Shown here one piece after another: positions 17,611-25,627 of a stretch of 64,000 bases of DNA. A model generated the notes under the pieces. The model saw nothing but the letters and a program-made list of their open reading frames with translations, did not search any database and was not told where the DNA came from. Within the stretch, counting starts at the first letter, position 1; the number at the start of each line of letters is the position of its first letter. Position numbers and translations under genes: made by a program. The stretch comes from Halosimplex halobium. GTDB lineage: Archaea; Halobacteriota; Halobacteria; Halobacteriales; Haloarculaceae. The stretch lies in the NCBI RefSeq assembly GCF_051414055.1, contig NZ_JBLKNX010000011.1, forward strand, positions 62,001-126,000, written 5' to 3'.

Positions 17611-18885
17611 ATGAAACGGACAAATACGTTCGAAGCAGTGCCACAGACAGAATCGGATCGAGAGCTACTGCGACGATTCCTCGATGCATCCGCCGCGTGT
17701 TGGAACGAAGTCAACTACGAACGTCGACAACGGTTCTTCGAAGATGAGGATGTCTGGGCAGTCGAAGGCATCTACGACGAGTACGTCGGCGTCCTCGGCG
17801 GTGCAACGGCCCAAGCGATGATCAAGCAAAACGAAAGTGCGTGGCAGTCGTTCTTCGGACTACTAGACGAACCGTCTGAAGATCCATCCCCGCCTGGGTA
17901 CTGGGGCAACGAGGAAGACGGTCGGGCACTTCAGACGTACGTCCGAAACGACGCGTACGATATCCAATGGGGAAAGCGATCACGACTCGATATCCGGGTC
18001 GGACAAGACCTGAAAGAAGAGTTCGGGATGGGCTACTACGAGCGGCTTCGACTCGGAGTTCGCGGGAAGCCCCACTGGGAAGGAAAACCAGGTCGGATCA
18101 CAATCGAGTACGACGATATCGAGGACACGTTCCGAGTCTACCAGTCGGTTACAGTGTCATCGGATTCACCACCCAGTTCGATTGGTGATGGCATCGCAGC
18201 ACTCGATCTTGGGGTCAATACACTCGTGGCTTGTACGACGACAACCGGGCGCCGATATCTCTACTACGGCCGAGACCTCTTCGAGCGGTTCAGTGAAACG
18301 ACCGAAGAGATCGCTCGTCTCAGGAGCAAGCTAAAAGACGACCAAAGTTGCAGTCGCCGAATCCGACGCCTGTACAGAACGCGATCCCAGCGTCGTGATC
18401 ATGCTGTCGACGCCTGCATTCGCGACCTTGTCGAACGGCTCGTGAACCAGGGAATTCAAACGGTAGTTGTCGGTGACCTCCCAGCGGAGTTTCCAGCAAC
18501 AGGGAATCCTCGCACCAACGAGATGGTCCATAACTTCTGGAATTACGGTCACTTCACCGACCAACTGCGGAACGTCTGTGAGGAGTATGGGATCGCGGTC
18601 GAATCATGCTCGGAAGCCGGGACCTCGCAGTGCTGTCCAGCCTGCGGAAACACGGACACGACTTGTCGTCACAGATCAACGCTGACCTGTCCGTGTGGGT
18701 TCGATGGCCATGCCGATCTCGCCGCATCTCGGAACTTGCTGACTCGATGGAGCGACAACCGACCGATAGTCAGGCCGATGGCACGGCCCGTGCGGTTCCA
18801 GTGGGACAATCACGAGTGGCGTTCGACCACAGACGCCTCGCAAACCCCAACGAATTGCGCACAGACCCGCAAGATGCCGCTGTAG
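17611..18885 (+). CDS. tnpB: TnpB RNA-guided nuclease-family protein
   Basis: A full-length 424-residue TnpB. The N-terminal half holds the REC/WED-type helices and strands. RuvC-I is GIAALDLGVNTLVA (Asp199), RuvC-II is VVVGDLPAEF (Gly288 at the usual Glu position), the zinc finger is CCPACG...CPCG, and RuvC-III is FDGHADLAASRNLL (Asp369). TnpB proteins use omega RNA from the element's right end to cut DNA, which promotes retention of the element. Replacement of the canonical Glu leaves doubt about nuclease activity, although some TnpB lineages shift the acidic residue. The stop lies inside the first right-end hairpin, as expected for overlap between tnpB and its guide RNA. Confidence 0.88.
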   Translation: MKRTNTFEAVPQTESDRELLRRFLDASAACWNEVNYERRQRFFEDEDVWAVEGIYDEYVGVLGGATAQAMIKQNESAWQSFFGLLDEPSEDPSPPGYWGNEEDGRALQTYVRNDAYDIQWGKRSRLDIRVGQDLKEEFGMGYYERLRLGVRGKPHWEGKPGRITIEYDDIEDTFRVYQSVTVSSDSPPSSIGDGIAALDLGVNTLVACTTTTGRRYLYYGRDLFERFSETTEEIARLRSKLKDDQSCSRRIRRLYRTRSQRRDHAVDACIRDLVERLVNQGIQTVVVGDLPAEFPATGNPRTNEMVHNFWNYGHFTDQLRNVCEEYGIAVESCSEAGTSQCCPACGNTDTTCRHRSTLTCPCGFDGHADLAASRNLLTRWSDNRPIVRPMARPVRFQWDNHEWRSTTDASQTPTNCAQTRKMPL

Positions 18886-18933
18886 TGGTGGCCACTACCA
18901 GCGGATGCTCGCCGTACGGCGAGTGGATGTCAA
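18882..18933 (+). ncRNA. Predicted 3' part of TnpB omega RNA (right-end scaffold)
   Basis: Two consecutive perfect stems (7 bp with loop TGG; 7 bp with loop TA) begin within the tnpB stop codon and end at the element boundary GGATGTCAA. In characterised IS200/IS605 elements this position encodes the omega RNA scaffold, with the guide read from flanking DNA, here starting at about 18934 inside the disrupted ATPase gene. Assignment is by position and structure only. The 5' end of the RNA would lie within tnpB. Confidence 0.5.
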
Positions 18934-18964
18934 TTCGTCATTCACGGGTCCTTTTTGAACAGAA

Positions 18965-19585
18965 CTACGATACTGAAGAACCTATTGTGGCCGGCACCTC
19001 GAACCCGTGGAACTCGACGGTGTGGTGGTCCAGCCGCTCGCTCGTGAACCGGTCGAGGTACGCGGGCTCGGCCGGCAGGTCGGTCTCGGCGGGCGCGAAC
19101 CGCTCGGTGTGGACGACGACGCCGTCGCCGGTCACGTCGGCCACGTCGATCCGGTCGTCGAGCGCGTACGGCGTCAGCCGGCCGAGACACCCCAGTTCGG
19201 CCAGTGCGTGGTACTCGATCCGCCGACGGACGCCGGGTGCGGCGTCGACCAGTCGGTCGATGACCCGGCGGTGTTTCGGGTCGAACCCGTCGGCCATCCG
19301 CTCGGCCGCGCCCTCGCGGGTGCGCGGTCGTTCCAGACTCGCGTCGCCGAAGTAGTCGAGGACGCGGTCGAGCTGGCCGCGCCCGTCGTCCGTGAGCCCG
19401 GGCTCGCGCACCTCGTAGTCGAACCCCGTCGTGGTCTCGCGGATCGTGACGACGACCCCCGGCGAGACTTCGGTCTGGGACCGCACGTCCGGCGCGTACC
19501 ACGCCTCGGGGTCGTCGGGCGGCAGCGGCGGCGGGACCGCGCCGCCGTCCCCCCGGTCGACGAGTTCGAGTCGGTCGTTCGACAT
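18965..19585 (-). pseudogene. Type II/IV secretion system ATPase, 5' fragment truncated by the TnpB element
   Basis: The frame is the N-terminal region of a haloarchaeal archaellum/pilus-type secretion ATPase (GspE/VirB11-like). It has an acidic proline-rich start, EAWYAPDVRSQTEV, then the conserved segment YHALAELGCLGRLTPYALDDRIDVADV, then VVVHTERFAPAETDLPAEP. Homology stops around FHGFEVP, just before the right end of the tnpB element at 18933. The whole RecA-like catalytic domain (Walker A/B, Asp box, His box) is missing, and I do not see it on the far side of the element. The product cannot power pilus assembly. The pilus genes that usually follow are also absent. Confidence 0.75.
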
Positions 19586-19848
19586 CTACGAGGGTTTGGC
19601 CGCGTGATGGGTTTTAAAATCTTGCACCCACGTGGTGTTCGTGTTTCGCCACGCGTGAGATGTGGGGCGAATAGATTCCGCGATACCCGTCTCCGGGATC
19701 ACTGCGTCGGGGACAGAGAGACTGGACCGGCGTGGCCGCCGTGGAACGCGATCAGACCCCCGAGCGGGCGACAGTGTCGCTGGACGCTATCACACACCGC
19801 TCCCCGCACCCCAAATCTTTTTCAGTGGTAACCGGTCTTGAAACGGTC

Positions 19849-20196
19849 ATGTGTTGGCCGCCAATCGGCCTGTGTCGGGCACTCGCCATTCCCTTTCTCT
19901 GGACGCTCGTCGTGGTGATGTCGGCAGTATTGTATCGCGCAGCGGAGGACGGTGAGCAGCGGTCGGAGGCAAGAGCGACCGCGCTCATCGGTGGGGCCGG
20001 GATCCCAGTACTAACGGTGCTCTCGCTCGCGGATCTGTTTCCCGGTCCGTTCGAACCGCTGGTGCTCGGGCTGTTCGACGGGCTGGGCTACGTCGGGTTG
20101 TTCTTCCTCGGTCCGATGGCGCTGTCGGGGCTGCTCGTCGGACTGGGCATCATCACCGCCGCGATCTCACGGGAGTTGATCGCCGAGTATGCGTGA
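19849..20196 (+). CDS. Small membrane protein of a three-gene operon
   Basis: A 115-residue membrane protein starting at MCWPPIGLCRALA; a longer frame exists, but the ATG at 19849 begins the membrane-protein composition. Hydrophobic helices lie at about residues 10-27, 45-62 and 76-104, with a polar loop (YRAAEDGEQRSEARAT) between the first two. Its stop overlaps the start of the next gene by eight bases, so the two are coupled. Family and function are not recognised. The operon lies next to a truncated secretion-ATPase gene, but nothing ties the two functionally. Confidence 0.65.
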   Translation: MCWPPIGLCRALAIPFLWTLVVVMSAVLYRAAEDGEQRSEARATALIGGAGIPVLTVLSLADLFPGPFEPLVLGLFDGLGYVGLFFLGPMALSGLLVGLGIITAAISRELIAEYA

Positions 20197-20995
20197 CCCG
20201 TTGATCGTTCCCGTCGACTGGGTGGTCGACTACGAGCCGGCCTGGCTCGGCCCGGCGGTCATGCTGGCCGGCGCCGTCCTCCTGGCGGTGGCGTACGTGC
20301 GTCACAGCGAGGGCGATACGGTCACGCTGGGTGCCGTCGTCTTCCTGGCGTCGCTCGCGGCGCTCCCGTGGGCGTTCCAGAACCGTCAGCTGGTCGTGGC
20401 CGTGCTGTCGCTGACCGGGAGCTGGTTCCAGGGGGTCGGCTCGGTCAGGGCCTACCTGAAGATCAGACACTACGCCGGGCGGGCAGTCGCCGCACTCCGG
20501 CGGCTCCCGGCCAGAGTAGCGGCGTTCGTTCGGTCCGGGCCGACGGGTGGTACCGGTGGTGGCGCTTCGGTCCCCGGCGTGGAGACGGTGGGATGGTGGC
20601 TCCTCTTCCAGCTGCTTGGGTTGCTGGCAGTGCTCACGAGCGTCTGGGTCGGCTTCGGGCTCGCGACCGTCGGTCCGCTCACGATCCCCTCGCTGACGAC
20701 CGACGTCGTCATCACGTGGACGCTCCTGACCGCGTTCGGCGGCGTGCTCGGCCTCGGGTGGCGGTTCTGGAGCGTCCGCGGGTCGTTCCCGGGAGCGGCA
20801 CTGCTGGGAGTCATCTGTCTCGCGGTCGGCGCCGAGCTCTGGAACGTCCGCGCGGTGGAGACGGAACTGCTGCTGTTTTTCGCGACGAAGGCGGTGTACG
20901 TCCTCGGCTTCCTCGGTGCGGTCGCGGTGCTCGTCCTCTCGTCGACGGCGGACGAGGGCGGAACGGAGACGCACGGAGGTGTCTCCGGTGACTGA
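20189..20995 (+). CDS. Multi-pass membrane protein of unknown function
   Basis: A 268-residue protein with about seven hydrophobic helices. A first pair lies within residues 13-57. Then comes an amphipathic basic segment (VRAYLKIRHYAGRAVAALRRLPARVAAFVRS, about residues 89-118) and a Gly-rich loop. The C-terminal four to five helices contain VETELLLFFATKAVYVLGFLG. No transporter, pilus or enzyme motif is recognised. It is the central member of a three-gene unit, overlapping the previous gene by eight bases and the next by eight. Conserved coupling suggests a membrane complex of three subunits. Confidence 0.7.
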   Translation: MRDPLIVPVDWVVDYEPAWLGPAVMLAGAVLLAVAYVRHSEGDTVTLGAVVFLASLAALPWAFQNRQLVVAVLSLTGSWFQGVGSVRAYLKIRHYAGRAVAALRRLPARVAAFVRSGPTGGTGGGASVPGVETVGWWLLFQLLGLLAVLTSVWVGFGLATVGPLTIPSLTTDVVITWTLLTAFGGVLGLGWRFWSVRGSFPGAALLGVICLAVGAELWNVRAVETELLLFFATKAVYVLGFLGAVAVLVLSSTADEGGTETHGGVSGD

Positions 20996-21602
20996 CCCGC
21001 TGGTCGGCCGCTCGGTCCGGGAGACGTTCCTCGACCGTCTCCGGATCTTCGTCCGGGCGTTCGAACGGGGACTGGCACAGGACCGCTCGTCGATCGACGG
21101 GGTGGTCCGGCTGCTGACCCGACCGACCCAGTTTCCGGAAGCGACGGCCGATCCCGGCCTGTGGATCTACGGTCTCCAGTACCGCCCTGTCGCCCTCGGG
21201 CTGCTGTTCACGTGTTGCGCGCTCGCGGCGGCGACGACGCTCGCCGCGTGTCAGCAACTACGTGCGCTTCGCCGACAGGGGGCCGTCGACGACCTGGCAC
21301 CCATGGAGTGGATGCGCGTGACGAGTGCGCTGTTCCAGGACGGCGCACAACTCAGACGCGGAAACCGCCTGCTCGGGGGCGCGACCGCGCTCGGCGCCGG
21401 CGCCGTCGTGCTCGGGCTCGGACAATACTACTTCTTGCTGGCCGACCCCGGGATCCGCCACGCACTCCGGGCGTTCGTTGCCGACCTCTTCATCGCGCTC
21501 CTGCTGGTCGTCCCGCTCACGCTGCTGGTCCTGCCGTTCGTCGGCGCGCCGGTGGCGTACCTCTACGTCCTCTCGCAGGCGTGGGGTATGCTGACCGACT
21601 GA
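20988..21602 (+). CDS. Membrane protein of unknown function, GTG start
   Basis: A 204-residue protein. The GTG at 20988 is chosen because a strong Shine-Dalgarno GGAGGT (20975-20980) sits seven bases before it, inside the end of the previous gene; upstream sequence in frame is Arg-rich. A soluble N-terminus (about 60 residues, with SVRETFLDRLRIFVRAFERGL) precedes helices at about 66-88, 126-145 and two more near 160-200. A cytoplasmic loop reads PMEWMRVTSALFQDGAQLRRGNRLLGG. It overlaps the preceding gene by eight bases. No family is recognised. Confidence 0.7.
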   Translation: MTDPLVGRSVRETFLDRLRIFVRAFERGLAQDRSSIDGVVRLLTRPTQFPEATADPGLWIYGLQYRPVALGLLFTCCALAAATTLAACQQLRALRRQGAVDDLAPMEWMRVTSALFQDGAQLRRGNRLLGGATALGAGAVVLGLGQYYFLLADPGIRHALRAFVADLFIALLLVVPLTLLVLPFVGAPVAYLYVLSQAWGMLTD

Positions 21603-21823
21603 CTCTCGCGGCGCTCACCCCGTGAACCCACGGGCCGGTTCGACGGCGACGACGGTCACCGACCCGAAGTCCGTGGCCGGTCGACGGGACGACACCACGC
21701 GGTCGGGACGCGTGAACGACTGGCCACCCCACGGGTTCGAAGCGGTCTCCCCCGCGATCCGTCGCCGGATGCGCGTTCGCGAGTTCCACTACGAACCGGC
21801 TGGCTGGTGTACTCCGCATCCAC

Positions 21824-22330
21824 TTGACACCCTCCTCCGCGTAACCGCGGAGGAATCCCGAGCGGTGGGAGTTTCAGGTTTGCAGTCCAGTCACCGGACT
21901 CCAAGCCCTTTCGGGCACGGGTAGTCCCACGGTATCGGACTGGTGGACTGCTGGCGGTGCCAAGCCGCCGTTACCCCTCTCCTCGACCGTGTACGGCGTC
22001 CCGGTGTTGTTTTTGCCACGGGGACGCCGGCAAGCGTCACCGGACTTGGGGGTATCGTCTGGTTTGCTTTGAGCAGTCGGCACATGGGCACACCCTTCGA
22101 GGATGTGACGTTCACCGCCCGCTCTTTCGGATATTGCCTCGTTACGTGGGTGGACAGACCACCTCCGAAGGACGGTTCGGAATCCGCTCCGTTCCGACCG
22201 ATTCCTCCTCCTCAGTAGGGCGTCCTATCACTTAAACGTCACTATGGGAAACTCGGGGACGGCGTTTGAACGGTGGACTGTGAGCACAAGTGACGGCGCG
22301 TATCCACGGCGTGAACGCCGTGGTATTGCG
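21824..22330. mobile_element. IS200/IS605-superfamily scraps: two outward-facing right ends
   Basis: On the minus strand, a right end identical in plan to that at 8130: hairpin CCTCCGC/GCGGAGG (21834-21840 with 21847-21853) and terminal GTGTCAA ending at 21824. Upstream of it in minus orientation are decayed pieces of a TnpB C-terminus (GNGGLAPPAVHQSD and a short tail ending LQT) split between frames. On the plus strand at 22304-22323 is a perfect 8-bp hairpin CCACGGCG-TGAA-CGCCGTGG, which resembles another right-end scaffold. No intact gene remains. Boundaries other than 21824 are approximate. Confidence 0.5.
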
Positions 22331-22349
22331 CCTGTTCAGCGTATAAATC

Positions 22350-22562
22350 TCAGTCGATATAACCGAGATCACGGAGAGTGCTCATGATTTCCTCGTCATC
22401 GATAGTATCATGAACGGCTTCATCCAGGCTATCCTGACGCTGTTGAAGTACCTGAACCAGTTGCCGAGCACTTCTGAGTTTGTATCGTACATCTGGATCA
22501 TCAACATCGTCAAAGGCGCCTTCCAGCAGTTCGTCTATAGTGCCGAGCGTAGTTTCGGCCAT
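22350..22562 (-). CDS. Small acidic helical protein, haloarchaeal family
   Basis: A 70-residue, highly acidic, wholly helical protein with no signal or membrane segment. The pattern DDPDVRYKLRSARQLVQVLQQRQDSLDEAV resembles a small conserved haloarchaeal protein family of unknown role. It survives intact among mobile-element debris, which argues for a real gene. An AT-rich stretch (ttagtatacggttg on the minus strand, near 22575-22588) lies about 15-25 bases before the start and could be a promoter for a leaderless message. Confidence 0.7.
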   Translation of the reverse strand: MAETTLGTIDELLEGAFDDVDDPDVRYKLRSARQLVQVLQQRQDSLDEAVHDTIDDEEIMSTLRDLGYID

Positions 22563-22789
22563 AATTGAATATCGAACAACCGTATACTAAGTTTTGCTGT
22601 ATACACTCTCTGTACCGATTGTTCGTGGATGGCCACAGCAGGGCGTGCGAACGTTTCTATGATACGCTGACGACAGCATCGACTGCTCCTGCTTCGGAGT
22701 TCCCTCTCACTGGTGTGATGACCGTTCTACGACACCCTGTCTCGTGAGTATTTGGGCCTTGTTTAGACGCTTGATTTCACGGTTATGAG

Positions 22790-23465
22790 TGGCTGACGAC
22801 TAGTTCGATGTTTCTGACAGCACATTTCAGGACGGGCTCGCGGAACTGACCGAATCAGGTTCGAGTGCGAACGATCTCGCCGTATTTGCGCCGCAGCGCT
22901 AAAAATGTGGATTCGGCGTTCGAGCGTTGATGGTAGATCGTATCATCTTGCAAGAAATTGTTAGCGATGCCGTGCCAGCCGAATTCGCGGTGCTTGATAA
23001 CCGGTTTGAAGACTTCTAAGCCCAGTCATTGCCGAAGTAACCACCAATCGTAGCCTTTGTCGGCGGTAAGAATGTTCAGTTTGTCTAGGTTGCGTTTGAC
23101 AATCTGCCAGCCGATCTTGGAATTGTGCGGTTGTTTCATCGAGCAATGTATGTCGAGTATCTACTATTTTTGCAGTCGCTTAGAAGTGTCGTTTTCACCG
23201 CCACAAACGTGTAGTTCGTCCGTTTTGCGCAGTGTTGGCTGGCAGCGATCCGATCCATGCCGGTTGCGTCGATCGCTTGCACGTCGCCGAGGTCGTGCAA
23301 CTCCGCCGACAACCGCAGCAAGACGCGCCAGATCCGCATTTCAAGACCCTGCTTGCGCGTACACACGGTCGTGAAATCATCGTTTGCGAGTGGTTTTAGC
23401 CATATCACGCTTGAGATATCCCAATCGTGGCTCGAAGCCTTCGCCGTCTACCACAATTCACGCCA
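22790..23465 (-). pseudogene. Decayed IS5-family transposase
   Basis: Reading the minus strand across frames gives an ISH-type IS5 transposase: ASHDWDISSVIWLKPLAND, then HDLGDVQAIDATGMDRIAASQ with the first Asp, ILTADKGYDW with the second Asp, VIKHREFGWHGIANN, then YHQRSNAESTFLALRRKYGE with the Glu. At least two in-frame stops (after DWWLLRQ and in RT*FGQ) and a stop near the start inactivate it, and the N-terminus is missing. No clear terminal repeats were seen. It lies about 290 bases upstream of the thermosome gene and may have displaced the original upstream region. Confidence 0.75.
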
Positions 23466-23717
23466 AACTTAACGCGATGGCGAGCGAGGCGCACCAGGGT
23501 AGAGGACGACCCGGACGAGTTCCGGCCGGGAACTGTGCTCGACAGCGTTCGTCGTTCGAAGCGTCCTGGCTGGTTCAGCCCGGGCGTGTGCGTGGTGAGA
23601 TTAGTGCAGACGCAGACAGTCCGACTCCGTCCTGCCCGGCTTGCGCCAGTCAGCGCGTATTAAGACACGGATCAGCGTTATACTGTCCCCGATCCCTCCC
23701 ATACGTCTGTACACAGT

Positions 23718-23726
23718 CATAATATG
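23718..23726 (+). promoter_or_regulatory. Probable TATA box of the thermosome gene
   Basis: An AT-rich element CATAATATG lies 26-34 bases before the ATG at 23753. At archaeal TATA-to-start spacing this would give a leaderless or very short-leader transcript, which is common for haloarchaeal genes. A second TATA-like GTTATAC lies farther up near 23678. Confidence 0.4.
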
Positions 23727-23752
23727 GGTGGATAGTCAGGGCACAGTCACTG

Positions 23753-25405
23753 ATGAGTCAGCAGCGAATGCAGGGTCAGCCTATGATCATTCTGGGCGAG
23801 GACACCCAGCGCATGAAAGACAAGGACGCGCAGAGCCACAACATCTCGGCGGCGCGGGCGGTCGCCGAGTCGGTCCAGTCGACGCTCGGGCCGAAGGGGA
23901 TGGACAAGATGCTCGTCGACGACCTCGGCGACGTAACCGTCACGAACGACGGCGTGACCATCCTCACGGAAATGGACATCGACAACCCGACCGCGGAGAT
24001 GATCGTCGAGGTCGCCGAGGCCCAGGAGGACGAGGCCGGCGACGGCACGACGACGGCAGTTGCCATCGCGGGCGAACTCCTGAAGAACGCCGAGGACCTG
24101 CTCGAGCAGGACATCCACCCCACCTCGATCATCCGCGGGTTCAACATGGCCAGCAGCAAGGCCAAAGAGGAGATCGGCGAGATCGCCACCGAGGTCGACC
24201 CGAGCGACGAGGAGATCCTCAAGTCGGTCGCCGAGACCTCCATGACCGGCAAGGGCGCCGAGCTCAACAAGGACGTGCTCGTCGACCTGGTCGTCGAGGC
24301 CATCCAGGCGGTCACCGTCGAGGCCGACGACGGCAGCCACGTCCCGGACCTGCAGTTCCTCAACATCCAGACCCAGACGGGCCGCGCGGTCTCCGAGTCG
24401 GCGCTCGTCCGCGCCGGCGTCGTCGACCAGGAGCCCGTCCACCCGGAGATGCCCAGCGAGGTCGAGGACGCGAAGATACTGCTGCTCGACAGGGACATCA
24501 AGATGACCGAGGCGGACACCGACGCGCAGCTCGTGCTCGACGACCCGGAGCGGCTGCAGGAGGTCGTCGCGAGGGAAGACGAGCAACTCGAAGCGCTCGT
24601 CGACGCGATCGCCGACTCCGGTGCGAACGTGATCTTCTGTCAGAACGGCATCGACGAACTGGCACACCGCTACCTGGCTGAGAAAGGTATCCTCGCCGTC
24701 CGCCGCGTCAAGAAGTCGGAGATCGAACACCTCGCCGAGATCCTGGAGACCAGACTCGTGGGTGATTTCGATTCGATCTCCGCCGACGACATCACCGAGG
24801 GCAAGGTCACCCGCGACGAGGACGACGAGCTGTTCTACGTCGAGGGCAGCGGCCACGGTGCGACGCTGCTGCTGCGCGGCTCGACCGACCACGTCGTCGA
24901 CGAGCTCGAACGGGGCGTCAACGACGCGCTCGACGTCGTCGCCTCCACCGTCGCCGACGGGCGCGTCCTCGCGGGCGGCGGCGCCACCGAGGTCGAACTC
25001 GCCGGCCGCGTCCGCGACTACGCCGACTCCGTCGAGGGCCGCGAGCAGCTGGCCGTCGAGGCCTTTGCCGACTCGCTGGAGCTCGTCCCGCGCGTGCTCG
25101 CCGAGAACGCCGGCCTCGACTCCATCGACACGCTGGTCGACCTGCGCGCCGCCCACGAGGACGGCGACGAACACGCCGGCCTCGACGTCCACGAGGGCGA
25201 GGTCGTCGACACCTTCGAGACCGGCATCGTCGAGCCGGCCCACGCCAAGGAGCAGGCCGTCTCCTCGGCCTCCGAGGCCGCGAACCTCGTCATGAAGATC
25301 GACGACATCATCGCCGCCGGCGACCTCTCGACCGAGGGCGACGAGGACGAGGGCGGCCCCGGCGGCCCCGGCGGCGGCATGGGCGGCATGGGCGGTATGA
25401 TGTAA
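23753..25405 (+). CDS. thsA: Thermosome (group II chaperonin) subunit
   Basis: A 550-residue cytosolic chaperonin subunit of normal length. It has the equatorial N-terminus ILGEDTQRMKDKDAQSHNI, the phosphate loop STLGPKGMDKML, the ATP-hydrolysis motif DEAGDGTTTAV (about residues 93-103), an apical domain with QNGIDELAHRYLAEKGI, and the C-terminal ATP site LAGGGATEVEL. It ends in the flexible Gly/Met tail GGMGGMGGMM that projects into the cavity. Subunits form stacked rings with a built-in lid that fold proteins using ATP. Haloarchaea have two or three paralogues, and I cannot say which this is; the symbol is a general one. The gene stands alone between an IS5 remnant and a convergent asparaginase-type gene. 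Confidence 0.96.
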   Translation: MSQQRMQGQPMIILGEDTQRMKDKDAQSHNISAARAVAESVQSTLGPKGMDKMLVDDLGDVTVTNDGVTILTEMDIDNPTAEMIVEVAEAQEDEAGDGTTTAVAIAGELLKNAEDLLEQDIHPTSIIRGFNMASSKAKEEIGEIATEVDPSDEEILKSVAETSMTGKGAELNKDVLVDLVVEAIQAVTVEADDGSHVPDLQFLNIQTQTGRAVSESALVRAGVVDQEPVHPEMPSEVEDAKILLLDRDIKMTEADTDAQLVLDDPERLQEVVAREDEQLEALVDAIADSGANVIFCQNGIDELAHRYLAEKGILAVRRVKKSEIEHLAEILETRLVGDFDSISADDITEGKVTRDEDDELFYVEGSGHGATLLLRGSTDHVVDELERGVNDALDVVASTVADGRVLAGGGATEVELAGRVRDYADSVEGREQLAVEAFADSLELVPRVLAENAGLDSIDTLVDLRAAHEDGDEHAGLDVHEGEVVDTFETGIVEPAHAKEQAVSSASEAANLVMKIDDIIAAGDLSTEGDEDEGGPGGPGGGMGGMGGMM

Positions 25406-25627
25406 CGGTACCGCGGTGTGTGGTGGTAGAAGGGCTAAGTGACGGAGACTCGAAGGGGTCGAGGGACGCCGCTGGACGAGCGCTGAGTTCCCGATGACGA
25501 GCGTTCGAACCGACGGACTGGGAGTGTGTTCGGTCGCTCGCGGCGAGCACGCCTCCGCCGTCGGTCCCACTCCGGGAGGGCCGCGGTGCCCACCGCAGTA
25601 GTCGACCGCCCGGAGTGGCGACCCCGC

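Larger units (their letters stand above)
17410..18933 (+). mobile_element. IS1341-type (IS200/IS605 superfamily) element with full-length tnpB
   Basis: The right end is well defined: two perfect hairpins after the tnpB stop (GTAGTGG/CCACTAC at 18882-18898 and CTCGCCG/CGGCGAG at 18908-18923), then terminal GGATGTCAA ending at 18933. The left end cannot be placed exactly between the IS630 flank (17409) and the tnpB start; the interval contains a strong hairpin around 17560-17575. There is no tnpA, so movement would need a TnpA elsewhere. The right junction cuts a secretion-ATPase gene. Confidence 0.75.

Noticed and set aside
23747..25570. 607-residue open frame antisense to the thermosome gene
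   Set aside because: Composition mirrors the codon bias of the sense strand (Val/Leu/Asp repeats from GAC/GTC codons); no motif is present, and the sense gene is certain.
25406..25627. Possible gene between the convergent thermosome and asparaginase-family genes
   Set aside because: Only Arg-rich frames; no start with coding character.
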